Assembly (NCBI RefSeq): GCF_005116465.1
Contig: NZ_SWBM01000006.1
Span: forward strand, 144,993-208,992
Reading direction: 5' to 3'
Source of the DNA: Robertmurraya kyonggiensis
GTDB taxonomy: Bacteria > Bacillota > Bacilli > Bacillales > Cytobacillaceae
Length of the DNA stretch: 64,000 nucleotides
The translations under genes and the position numbers were made by a program. Below, in pieces: positions 43,676 through 53,013 of this stretch (position 1 is the stretch's first letter; every line of letters begins with the position of its first letter). The notes below the pieces were generated by a model. The model did no database searches and had not been told where the DNA came from. It saw only the letters and a program-made list of their open reading frames with translations.

Positions 43676-45100
43676 GTGAAGAAACTCTCTGTTTTAGTTT
43701 TGCTATTTTCCATTCTCGTCCCTAATTTTCATATTGCCCAGGCTGCGGAGATAACACCACCAGCCTCTTCTTTGCAATTTAGCGGAAATGAAGGAGTAAC
43801 GGTTAATAATATAAATAGCAATCAAACAACAGGCGCTAAATCAACAATTGAAGCATGGGTGAAATGGAATGGAGGGAATGCAACTTATCTTGTGTTCGGC
43901 TTTGACACGAGCTATGGAGTAATTTTTCATAAAACCGGATATTTTGGCATTAATACAGGGCAAGGAGAAATTATAGGTGTCCCTTCTAGTAATCTAGCTG
44001 GAAGATGGTTGCATATCGCAGTGGTATTACCTAACGCAAAACCAACCGCACAAAATGCAAAAATCTATATAAACGGAGTACTCCAAACTCTCAATTTATA
44101 TAAAAGTGATGGTAGAGATTCTATTCAACGATCTGTATCAAAAAATCTCTTTATTGGAGAAAATCATAATCCCAATTATGCCTATCCCTTCAACGGTCAA
44201 ATAAGTCAAGTAAGGTTTTGGAATGGGGAGAGAACCCAAAAAAAAATTACTGATTTAGCAAATTCTGTGTTAAATGGGAATGAAGCCAATTTATTAGGAT
44301 ATTGGATATTTGATAACCTCACGACCAAATATAGCTATGATCAAACCTCTTATCAAAATAATGCAGTAGTGAACGGGAATTATGCAACCCCTCTTTCTTT
44401 AACTGCAACAGCTATTACAGATATGGGAATGAATTTAAATTGGAATGCTGTAAGTAGGGCAACAAATTATGAATTAGTAAATGGGGAACAAAAAGTCTAT
44501 GAGGGTCCAAACTTATCCTTCCATGATCAAAACCTTCAATCTGAAACCAATTATAGTTACAAAGTGATTGCTAAAAATGACAACGGAGAAAGTCTTCCCC
44601 TTACAAAATCTTTTACGACTGCAAAGGGAGAACTAGCGATATTGCAAGTTCCAACGAATATTTCCTTTAATCCAATCACATTAAATGGAGAGATTCAGAA
44701 ATCATTCGGGACCTTTTCTCAATCTATCATCATTAAGGATACTAGGAAAACTCGTAATGGATGGAAGTTAATGGTGAGTGCAACTTCTTTAAAAAGTTCA
44801 GACGGGCTAAAGACTTTCCCAAAAGAAAAGATTGCCATGAAGCCTGTTGCTACTATTTCTCAAAAGAGTGGATTAGTTGCTACAAAACCGACAGTAATTA
44901 ATAATACGCAGATAATCGATTCAACAGCAAAGAAACTTGTTAGCGCAAACACAAATACAGGTTATGGTGTATTTGAAATAAATTTACCATCACAAGCTCT
45001 AGAATTAACCCTTAATCCAGAGAATTCTTATGTGAATTCAAATGGTAGTGCGTTATCTTATTTTACCGATCTAACATGGTCGATAGAGGAAGGAGCTTAA
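43676..45100 (+). CDS. LamG/Fn3/WxL surface adhesin 3
   Basis: 474 residues, GTG start at 43676 after aaaaggagg. Signal peptide ending AQAAE (about 23), LamG (about 35-195), Fn3-like domain with ITDMGMNLNWNAVSRATNYE, and WxL C-terminus (NGWKLMVSA, DLTWSIEEGA). Intact paralogue of its neighbours, 18 bp from each. Confidence 0.85.
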   Translation: MKKLSVLVLLFSILVPNFHIAQAAEITPPASSLQFSGNEGVTVNNINSNQTTGAKSTIEAWVKWNGGNATYLVFGFDTSYGVIFHKTGYFGINTGQGEIIGVPSSNLAGRWLHIAVVLPNAKPTAQNAKIYINGVLQTLNLYKSDGRDSIQRSVSKNLFIGENHNPNYAYPFNGQISQVRFWNGERTQKKITDLANSVLNGNEANLLGYWIFDNLTTKYSYDQTSYQNNAVVNGNYATPLSLTATAITDMGMNLNWNAVSRATNYELVNGEQKVYEGPNLSFHDQNLQSETNYSYKVIAKNDNGESLPLTKSFTTAKGELAILQVPTNISFNPITLNGEIQKSFGTFSQSIIIKDTRKTRNGWKLMVSATSLKSSDGLKTFPKEKIAMKPVATISQKSGLVATKPTVINNTQIIDSTAKKLVSANTNTGYGVFEINLPSQALELTLNPENSYVNSNGSALSYFTDLTWSIEEGA

Positions 45101-45117
45101 AAAGGAGGTGATTAAAT

Positions 45118-47300
45118 ATGATTAAAAGAACTCTTTATTCACTACTTTGTATCATGGTGTTGTTTGGGGTTGTTAGTAATTTTGCCTACGCTGAAGAAGT
45201 TACTCAAACTATTAATTTAAACTTTCCTCAAAAGAATGAAATTACTCAATCTCAAACTATTCACGTTCCTAATCTATTAGAAGTAACGAATATAGATGTA
45301 GATAACGGGAATGTAAATTATGAGATTAATGGAGATAACGTAATAGTCACAGCCACTAATGGGACACCTGTTCAAGTACAAACAGGTGGCGAATATATTC
45401 CTGCAGAAACAAAGTATGTAGAAGGCCAAACAAACCAAATTATAATCAAAACGGTTATGTTGGAACTCTTGAAAAATACTTATACTCAGGAAGTTACACA
45501 CCCTCCGATACCAAATATGTAGAAGGCCAAACAGCAGCATCTTACAATCAAGGTGGATATTCAGGAACACTAACACAATATGTATATAGCGGAAGTTACA
45601 CACCAGCTCATACTAAATATGAATCCGGTGAAAAAAGAGCATCTGGATGGTGTGCGAACGGGGAAGCTTGTAAGACAAAAGCTGAAAGTGGTATGTACTC
45701 ATCGTATTCCTATAATCAAGACGGATATACAGGAACGCTCAATGAAATAGATTATGTATATGATTCATGGGCTGATAATGGGGGGTTTAGTTGGACCCGT
45801 TACCAAAAATATGGTGGCAATGTAACAAAACCAGCAAGTGACACCCGTGTATATCGTTATAAGGGAAATGTAACAAAACCCGCCGTGGACACTCGCGTGT
45901 ATCGATACAGGGGCAATGTTACTAAGCCAGCCGTTGACACCCGTACATATGAATCAGTCTATACTTACAATGTCACTCTTAAATATAAGGTATGGCAAGT
46001 TCCACCTAATCAAATTGAGTTAGATGGCTTAACTTTCAATGGCACATCACAATATTTTAGTATTCAGAATCTACAATCTTACAATGTTAGCAAAAATGTC
46101 ACATGGGGCATTATGATTAGACCGAAAAGTTTAATCGATCAAACAATAGTTTCTAATGGGGACATTGAGTTTAAGATAGACAATCATAAGGTACAAGGAT
46201 GGTTAAAGATAAATGGAGAACAGGTTGTTCTAGGATTTGAAGCTAGTAACCTACACTTAAACAAATGGACTCACCTTGCACTTTCTTATGATGGCGAACA
46301 GGCTAAATTCTACTACAATAATCAATTAGTGGATAGCAAAACAATTATAGGTTCTCTTCAGTATGAAAAGAATTTGAATATTGCTATAGGCAAAAACCCA
46401 GCCACTGACACTTCTTATTTTAATGGTGATGTAAGTCAATTCAGCATTTGGGATAAGGAATTATCTCAAGACGAGATTAATCTTGCATCTAATGGAAACT
46501 ATCAAAATAGCGGGTTAGGGGAGTGGACATTCTCTACTTTAACGAATGCTTTAAGTTATGACCAGAGTTCAAATAAGAATCATGCTAAAGGCTATAATTT
46601 CTCACCGTTGAATGAGTTGACTGTTGAAGATATAAGCGATTTAGGAATGAAGATTAAATGGAATGCTTTAAACGAAGCTACTGGATACGAATTAAAAAGA
46701 GGAGAAGAAATAGTTTATGACGGAGAAGAATTAAACTATCGCGAAGAAGCTCTTCAATCTGAAACAGCTTATGAGTATGCGATTACAGCTAAAAATAGGA
46801 ATGGTAAAAGTGTACCCGCTAAAGCTAGTTTTACTACAAATCCAGGAAGTCTAGAAATTCTTTCTGTACCTTCTGCTATTTCTTTTAACCCGATTACATT
46901 GAATGGGAAAATGCAAAGATCCTATGTATCTTCAATGGATAAAATTATTGTAAAAGATACTCGGAAAAATCGTGATGGATGGCGGTTAACGGTACAGGCA
47001 TCAAATGTGAAAAGCAGTTCTTCTGATAAGTCTTTTCCAAATAAATCGCTCAAACTACAACCGCTCTTATCTGTAACACAAACCAAAGGTAAAATAGCTG
47101 ATTCACCCAATATTAATACCCTCACACAATTCATTGATGAACCAGGAGAGCACATATTAGTAAATGCTTCTTCTTCAACAGGACAAGGGATATATGAGAT
47201 TAATCTACCGAATAACGCTTTAGAACTAACCATAGACCCTAGTACTTATGCTAATGAGTACGAAACAGATTTAAACTGGATATTGCTGCCTGGTTATTAA
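45118..47300 (+). pseudogene. Large LamG/WxL adhesin 4, broken by a one-base frameshift
   Basis: The 5' frame (signal peptide, then a domain ending QTGGEYIPAETKYVEGQT) loses phase at about 45430-45440, where one A appears to be missing. The other frame then continues with YNQNGYVGTLEKYLYSGSYT-type repeats, then TKPAVDTRVYRYRG-type repeats (three), LamG, Fn3-like and WxL domains to 47300. The intact paralogue at 47330 has the same order in one frame, which proves the joint. As read, the gene gives a 134-residue fragment. It may be a natural mutation, a slippage site or a sequencing error. Confidence 0.8.
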
Positions 47301-49460
47301 AATATCTAATAAGGAGGTGAGAATTCTTAATGAAAAAAGGAGTTTCTATATTTCTTTTGTGTATATTATTCTTCGGCTCCACAGGTAACATTGGATATGG
47401 AAAAGAATTAGTGAAAACGAAGAATGTCATTTTTCCTGAAAGCACTCTTGCTAATCAAACTCAAACCATTAACATACCAAATTTACTCGGAATAGAGAGC
47501 ATAAGTGTAGATAATGGGGAAGTCGATTACTCAGTAAATGGTGACAGTGTTGAAATAACGGTTTCGAACGGAACTCCAATTAAGGTTCAGACTGGCGGTG
47601 AATATATCCCTTCGGATACAAAGTACATAGAAGGGCATACCTCACCTTCCTATAATCAAGATGGATATGTAGCGAATAATCTAGAAAAATATGTTTATAG
47701 CGGGAGTTATACAACAGAACAGCGCAAAACACAAACGGAGTCAAGAACAAGCTCCACTAACAGCTTTCCTAATTCCATTACTTTTAATAGCGGTGGATTT
47801 ACAGGACCACTAAACAAGAGTGGTAGCTCAACTGTTATAAGTGGTTCACCAGCTGCTAGTAAATTTGTGTCGGGAATCGGGAATACATCACAAGGAAAAC
47901 AAGAAATTTATAAGTATAATTCGTCTACTAAGAAGTGGACGTACAGTCATTCTGTTACGATAGCACCGTGGATTACTCAAACTTATAACTATAATTTAGA
48001 TGAATTCACAGGTCCTTTAGACGCAGTTTATACATCAAGAAGTGCAATCACTGAGTTTCCAGTACCAGCTAATCCAGTAAATGGGCAAACACATATATAT
48101 AAACAATATATCAATTATTACAAGTACGAAGGGAATGTCAGCAAGCCTGACACAAGGGTATGGAAACAAATTTATTCGGGAACGGTTGTTAAACCGGCGG
48201 TAGATACGAGAGTTTATCGTTATCGTGGAAACGCGACTAAGCCAGCAATCGATACAAGAACGTACCAAACGGTTTATTCTTACCAAGTGACGTTTGAATA
48301 TAAAGACTGGTCAGTAGACCCTAATTCTATTGTTTTGGAAGGTATACCTCTGGATGGAGTTACTCAATATTTTCAAATACCGAATTTGGCTCTCTATCAG
48401 AAAGATAAAAATGTGACTTGGGGGATATGGATCAAACCAAAAAGTTTATCCGACCAAACCTTAGTTTCGAATGGAGACATTGAATTAAAGATTGGTAATC
48501 AGAAAGTCTACGGTATCCTTGAAATTAATGGTGAAGAAGTCAATCTTGGATTTGAAGCCAGTAACCTACACTTAAATAAGTGGAATCTACTTGCATTATC
48601 TTATGACGGAAACAACGCAAAGCTCTTTTTTAACAATCAACTAGTAGCGGTTAAATCGATTACAGGTTCTCTTCAGTATGATGAGAATTTAGATATTGTA
48701 ATCGGGAAAAGTCCATCCTCTAACGCTTCCTATTTTAATGGTGAAATCAGCCAATTTAGTATTTGGGATAAGGCTTTATCCAATGATGAGATCGCGCTTG
48801 TTTCTAGCGGAAATTTCCAAAATAGCGGGATCGGAACCTGGAAGTTTACTAGCGTTACGAATAGGGTAAGTTACGATCAAAGCGTAAATAAGAATCACGC
48901 AGAAGGTTTTTATTTTTCTCCACTCATTGTATTAAGTTCACAAGAAGTAAGCGACATAGGATTGACATTGAAATGGTCAAAACACTCTCAAGCTATATCA
49001 TATGAATTAAAGAGAGGAAAAAATATACTCTACGAAGGAAACAGTGATACCTATTCGGACCGCCCGCTGGTTTCTGATACAGATTATAGGTATACCATAA
49101 CTCCACTCAGCGAAAAAGGAGAAGGGGTTGCAACTTCTGAAACTTTCAAGACCGCTCCAGGTAGTCTTGAATTGTTACAAGTACCTAATAATCTGACTTT
49201 CGCTCCTATGAAATTAAGGGTCTTCGGAATATATAGTGGAATTACTATTTTAATAATTTAAAAACAGTTAGTGTTAAATCGGATTATTTAGTGGAATACT
49301 AAGGAAAATAATAGTTCCAATCAAACACAAACACAGGTGATTATAGGTTGAAAAAAATTTAAATAGTCAGTGCAAGGGAAATAAATTACTATATTGTAAA
49401 GGTGTCATAACGTACTGATAAAAAAGATGCTTATATTATGAATTTCACTGTATAAACGTC

Positions 49461-49494
49461 TTGACACAAAAACTATTACACTATATAATGTAAT
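49461..49494 (+). promoter_or_regulatory. Metal-responsive promoter and operator inside the ISL3 element
   Basis: Near-perfect sigma-A promoter TTGACA (49461-49466), 17-bp spacer, TATAAT (49484-49489). An inverted repeat attaca (49475-49480) / tgtaat (49489-49494) overlaps the -10, the usual place for an ArsR/SmtB repressor site. Confidence 0.8.
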
Positions 49495-49515
49495 TGTGAA
49501 ATGGAGGAGGAAATA

Positions 49516-49860
49516 ATGGCTGAAAACTGGTGTACACCAAAACCAAAACTAACGGAACGCCCCTTGTTAGATACAGATAACGCTGAGGGTTTAAGTGAGA
49601 CCTTTAAAATACTTTCTAATGGGACTCGACTCAGAATATTGCACACTTTAATTCGAACACCAAATTTATCTGTTAGTGAGGTAGCAGAACAGCTTGAAAT
49701 GAAACCTCAAGCCATTTCCAACCAACTTCAACGATTGGTCGATAAAGGCATCGTTCGCAATAATCGTGAAGGCAATTTTATTCGGTACCGAATTGTTGAT
49801 AATTGTGTCGTTAGTCTTTTAGACCAAGGTTGGTGTTTAACCGAGGATTTACCAAAATAA
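49516..49860 (+). CDS. ArsR/SmtB-family metal-sensing repressor (passenger)
   Basis: 114 residues from ATG 49516, 8 nt after ggagg; an upstream ATG at 49501 overlaps that site. Winged helix: FKILSNGTRLRILHTLIRTP then LSVSEVAEQLEMKPQAISNQ. Cysteines in NWCTPK, DNCVV and GWCLT are candidate metal ligands. It probably represses itself and the metallothionein until a soft metal (Cd, Zn, Pb or similar) binds. The metal is inferred, not shown. Confidence 0.85.
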   Translation: MAENWCTPKPKLTERPLLDTDNAEGLSETFKILSNGTRLRILHTLIRTPNLSVSEVAEQLEMKPQAISNQLQRLVDKGIVRNNREGNFIRYRIVDNCVVSLLDQGWCLTEDLPK

Positions 49861-49876
49861 TAAGGAGGAGTTTGGT

Positions 49877-50026
49877 ATGGAAAAATGTGCGAGACCAAGC
49901 TGTAATTGTCTTCTTGGTGAAAACAAAGTAGAAGTAGAAGGAAAAGTTTATTGCAGTCAAGAATGTGTAGATAACTGTACTGATGAAGTCTGTGAGTGCA
50001 AAGATTGTAGCTGTGCTACTGCATAA
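49877..50026 (+). CDS. Bacterial metallothionein (SmtA/BmtA-like)
   Basis: 49 residues with 11 Cys (MEKCARPSCNCL, YCSQEC, DNCTDEVCECKDCSC). The pattern KCA-C-C...G..YC...C...C.C..C.C matches cyanobacterial/pseudomonad metallothioneins that bind Zn or Cd. Excellent taaggaggag site. It lies 16 bp after the ArsR gene and before a strong terminator, so the two form a compact operon. Metallothioneins are rare in Firmicutes and rare as IS cargo. Confidence 0.88.
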   Translation: MEKCARPSCNCLLGENKVEVEGKVYCSQECVDNCTDEVCECKDCSCATA

Positions 50027-50036
50027 ATGAATAATG

Positions 50037-50074
50037 AAAAGGTTATCCCTGCATCAATGGGATAACCTTTTTTA
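50037..50074 (+). terminator. Terminator of the metallothionein operon
   Basis: aaaaggttatccc / gggataaccttttt hairpin (13 bp) followed by T-run. Confidence 0.85.
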
Positions 50075-50137
50075 CGTAGGATATTCAATGAAAGATAATT
50101 AATATCGTAACACTACGAGTAGTAAAGGATGAACAGT

Positions 50138-51460
50138 ATGTCAGACTTATTATTACTACCAGATCTTAAAACAACAGAACCACCACAAGAAAATGAAAGC
50201 GATATGATGTTTAAAGTGGAAGCAATCGAACCGCCTGAACGTTGTCCTGAATGTGGTTTTGATAAGTTGTATAGGCATGACTCACGAAAGCAACTAATTA
50301 TGGACTTGCCCATTCGTTTGAAGCGAGTGGGCTTACAACTAAAGCGTAGACGTTATAAATGTCGTGAATGTGGTTCTACCTTTTGGGAACGTCTTATTTC
50401 TATTGACGAAAAACGTAGCATGACTAAAAGGTTGTTAAAGTCCATTGAAGAGCAGTCTATGTCCAAGACCTTTGTGGATGTCGCTGAAAGCGTCGGTGTA
50501 GACGAAAAGACCGTAAGAAACGTCTTTAAGGACTATGTAGCATTTAAAGAACAAGAATACCAATTTGAGACTCCTAAATGGCTTGGAATAGATGAAATAC
50601 ATATTATCCGTAAACCTCGTCTTGTATTGACTAATGTTGAACGTAAAACCATCTTTGATATTAAGCCTAATCGTAATAAGAATACTGTTATACAAAGGCT
50701 TTCAGAGATTGGTGATAGGCATTACATTGAATACGTCACAATGGATATGTGGAAGCCTTACAAAGATGCAGTAAATACTGTTTTGCCACACGCTAAAGTA
50801 GTTGTAGATAAGTTTCATGTAGTCCGAATGGCTAATCAAGCATTAGATAATGTTAGGAAGTCTCTCAGAGCCAATATGACAGCCAAAGAAAGGCGTACCC
50901 TTATGCGTGAAAGGTATATCCTTCTTAAACGAAAGCATGACTTGAATGAAAGAGACTCATTTCTTTTAGATACTTGGTTAAGTAATAGCTCTGACCTAAA
51001 AGAAGCCTATGAAATTAAAGAAGAGTTCTACATGATATGGGATACAGATGATTCTGACGAGGGGATGGATCGTTATAGATATTGGAGACAACGTTGTTTA
51101 TCCAGTAACTCTAAAGACGCATATAAAGACCTTGTTAGAGCTGTAGACAACTGGCAGGATGAAATCTTCAACTACTTCGATAAAAGGCTCACTAACGCTT
51201 ATACAGAGTCCATTAATAGTATTATTAGGCAAGTAGAACGAATGGGTAGAGGTTACTCCTTTGAAGCCTTACGAGCCAAAATACTTTTTAATGAAAAACT
51301 ACATAAGAGACGTAAGCCACGTTTTAATTCGAGTGCGTTCAGCAAAGCTATATTATACGAAACTCTCAATTGGTATGAAGTGACAGACCACAACATAACA
51401 GACAACTATGGTGTTGATTTTTCCACACTAATTAAGAAATTGGAGAAGGGTGGAATATAA
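50138..51460 (+). CDS. ISL3-family transposase
   Basis: 440 residues from ATG 50138 (MSDLLLLPDL), 9 nt after aaagga; ATG 50129 is closer to the site. N-terminal zinc-ribbon motifs CPECGF and CRECGSTFW lie at about 35-90, with an HTH region near 110-135. DDE residues are likely in KWLGIDEIHI, VTMDMWKPY and NAYTESINS. Complete and apparently functional. The stop lies just inside the right inverted repeat. Confidence 0.93.
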   Translation: MSDLLLLPDLKTTEPPQENESDMMFKVEAIEPPERCPECGFDKLYRHDSRKQLIMDLPIRLKRVGLQLKRRRYKCRECGSTFWERLISIDEKRSMTKRLLKSIEEQSMSKTFVDVAESVGVDEKTVRNVFKDYVAFKEQEYQFETPKWLGIDEIHIIRKPRLVLTNVERKTIFDIKPNRNKNTVIQRLSEIGDRHYIEYVTMDMWKPYKDAVNTVLPHAKVVVDKFHVVRMANQALDNVRKSLRANMTAKERRTLMRERYILLKRKHDLNERDSFLLDTWLSNSSDLKEAYEIKEEFYMIWDTDDSDEGMDRYRYWRQRCLSSNSKDAYKDLVRAVDNWQDEIFNYFDKRLTNAYTESINSIIRQVERMGRGYSFEALRAKILFNEKLHKRRKPRFNSSAFSKAILYETLNWYEVTDHNITDNYGVDFSTLIKKLEKGGI

Positions 51461-51954
51461 GCCCTTTTCCACCATAAAATCCGAATACCCGAAATTAAAT
51501 GGAACTACACAGAAGGTGTCGGAATCATTTTTAAACAAAGTCATTATAAAAGATACCCGTAAGGAACGGAATGGGTGGAAACTTCAAGTAATTGCTTCAC
51601 CATTAATAAGCGAAGATACCTTTCGGTTATTCCCGGAAAACACTATCAAACTAAAGTCTATTTCAGATGTGTCGCAGATAAGTGGCTTAAAAGGGATTGC
51701 TCCAACAATAGTAAATTCAGAACAATTTATTGATGGACAACAATTTATAACGCTCGTATCAGCTAGTGAAGAAACAGGATATGGAATATACGAAATGACG
51801 TTCCCTTCAAATGCGCTGCAACTAGAATTAAATCCAGCATTCGCCTATGTCCGTCAAGATGGAACTCCTTTAAAGTATCAAACAGATATAAATTGGAGAG
51901 TTATACCGAATTAGTAGCCCTCAAAAAAATAAATGGGTCTTTAGAATGTTTTTG

Positions 51955-52092
51955 TTGAAATCTAGTGAAAAATATACTATTATTTTTTTAGAACAATTGT
52001 GAACATAAATAAATAAGTATTTTTACATTTTGTAGAAATAGTGCGGAGCACGCATATTTCTTCCTTTGACGGGAGAGGTATGCGTGCTTTTT
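51955..52092 (+). promoter_or_regulatory. Leader element copy 4
   Basis: Promoter TTGAAA (51955-51960), 17-bp spacer, TATTAT (51978-51983), identical in layout to copy 3; then attgtgaacataaataaa. After tgcgg (52042-52046), a hairpin with perfect 10-bp arms agcacgcata (52048-52057) / tatgcgtgct (52079-52088), inner ttcct/ggga, then T5. Compared with copy 1 the arms differ in paired positions, which is covariation. Confidence 0.8.
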
Positions 52093-52140
52093 GTTTTGTT
52101 CTCAGAAATTCGTTCTATTACATTTAGGAGGGCATTATTA

Positions 52141-53007
52141 ATGAATTCGATGTTACAAGAAATTCTACAGGAAAGTAGAGACCGGAAATGGGTACAATAC
52201 GGTGTTGTGGAAACAATACGTAAGGTGGACGTAAAAGGAAAACAAGAAGAATTAGTTGTAATTGGATATCAAGGTGAGAGTGTATACGCTCGTAAAGAAG
52301 ATTTTGTTGAGAGAAATATTTCGAGTCTAAATGGGTTTGTTTCTACAACAATTCCGTTCATCGTCAAAGAAATTAAAGATGGTATTGTTTCGGTCAGCCG
52401 AATCGAGGCCTTAGAAAAAGTAGCCAAGCAATTTGTGGATTCAGCAAAGATTGGTGACAAGGTAAAGGGTACGGTTACAGGTGTTAATGAAAATGGCTTA
52501 GTCTTTGTGGAAGTACAAGGCTATCCATGTATCGTCCCTCCAGAAGAATGGGATTTCAAACGAGTGCAGAATTTACGTGAATTATTACAACTCGGAACTG
52601 TAGTAGAAGCAAACATCATCTCCATTGATAAGTTGGAGAAGCCGGAAGAAAAAGTGGATTATCGTATCCGTTTAAGTCGTAAAGCTGTTCTTCAAGATGA
52701 AATAGATACTGTATGGGTCAATATTGAAGACCATTTTAGAGTAGGTGACTATGTTTCATTTAAAGTAACAGGTCAAGCGAAAGGGTTCAACTCTTATTAT
52801 TGCGAATTTCCTAAAGGTGTTTCCTTAATTGGAAATCTAACAACTAACTTACGCAACAAGCATAACGATTATCTTCCTCTTGGTACTCTTTGTAAAGGGA
52901 CAATTAAATTCCTAGATAAGAATAAGAAACGTGGAAAAGTTACGATTCAGCAAGTTGAGGCAAATTATGCGAATCTACTAAACCAACGTAGCTTTGGAAT
53001 GTTCTAA
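52141..53007 (+). CDS. S1-domain RNA-binding protein
   Basis: 288 residues from ATG 52141 after aggagggc; the frame extended upstream is just the leader. An S1 RNA-binding domain (about 105-185: GDKVKGTVTGVNENGLVFVE) is followed by a second S1-like stretch (about 205-280: VGDYVSFKVTGQAKG, KGTIKFLDKNKKRGKVTI). It is the first gene after leader copy 4 and is followed 6 bp later by the next gene. A plasmid-borne S1 protein is unusual; it is a candidate factor acting on the leader RNAs (inference). Confidence 0.8.
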   Translation: MNSMLQEILQESRDRKWVQYGVVETIRKVDVKGKQEELVVIGYQGESVYARKEDFVERNISSLNGFVSTTIPFIVKEIKDGIVSVSRIEALEKVAKQFVDSAKIGDKVKGTVTGVNENGLVFVEVQGYPCIVPPEEWDFKRVQNLRELLQLGTVVEANIISIDKLEKPEEKVDYRIRLSRKAVLQDEIDTVWVNIEDHFRVGDYVSFKVTGQAKGFNSYYCEFPKGVSLIGNLTTNLRNKHNDYLPLGTLCKGTIKFLDKNKKRGKVTIQQVEANYANLLNQRSFGMF

Positions 53008-53013
53008 TAAACG

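Larger units (their letters stand above)
49210..51498 (+). mobile_element. ISL3-family insertion sequence with metal-resistance passenger genes
   Basis: The element is 49218-51490 (2273 bp). It is flanked by the 8-bp direct repeat gaaattaa (49210-49217 and 51491-51498). Terminal inverted repeats: left gggtcttcggaatatata (49218 on) and right, read inward, gggtattcggattttatg; 20 of the first 24 bases match. It carries an ArsR-like gene and a metallothionein gene with their own promoter and terminator, then the transposase. Eight-base target duplications fit ISL3. Confidence 0.95.
47330..51914 (+). pseudogene. Large LamG/WxL adhesin 5, split by an ISL3 element
   Basis: Part one (47330-49217) encodes a signal peptide, repeats (GEYIPSDTKYIEG; TKPAVDTRVYRYRG type), LamG (about 345-505) and an Fn3-like domain, and stops inside the insertion. 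Part two (51499-51914) encodes the rest of the WxL domain, LNGTTQKVSE, NGWKLQVIA, to DINWRVIPN. Removing the insertion and one copy of its 8-bp target repeat joins FAPMKL directly to NGTTQK in frame and gives 767 residues matching the paralogues. The truncated protein lacks the wall anchor, so it would be released if made. Confidence 0.92.

Noticed and set aside
52066-52140. Upstream extension of the S1-domain gene
   Set aside because: It overlaps the leader hairpin of copy 4; aggagggc places the start at 52141.
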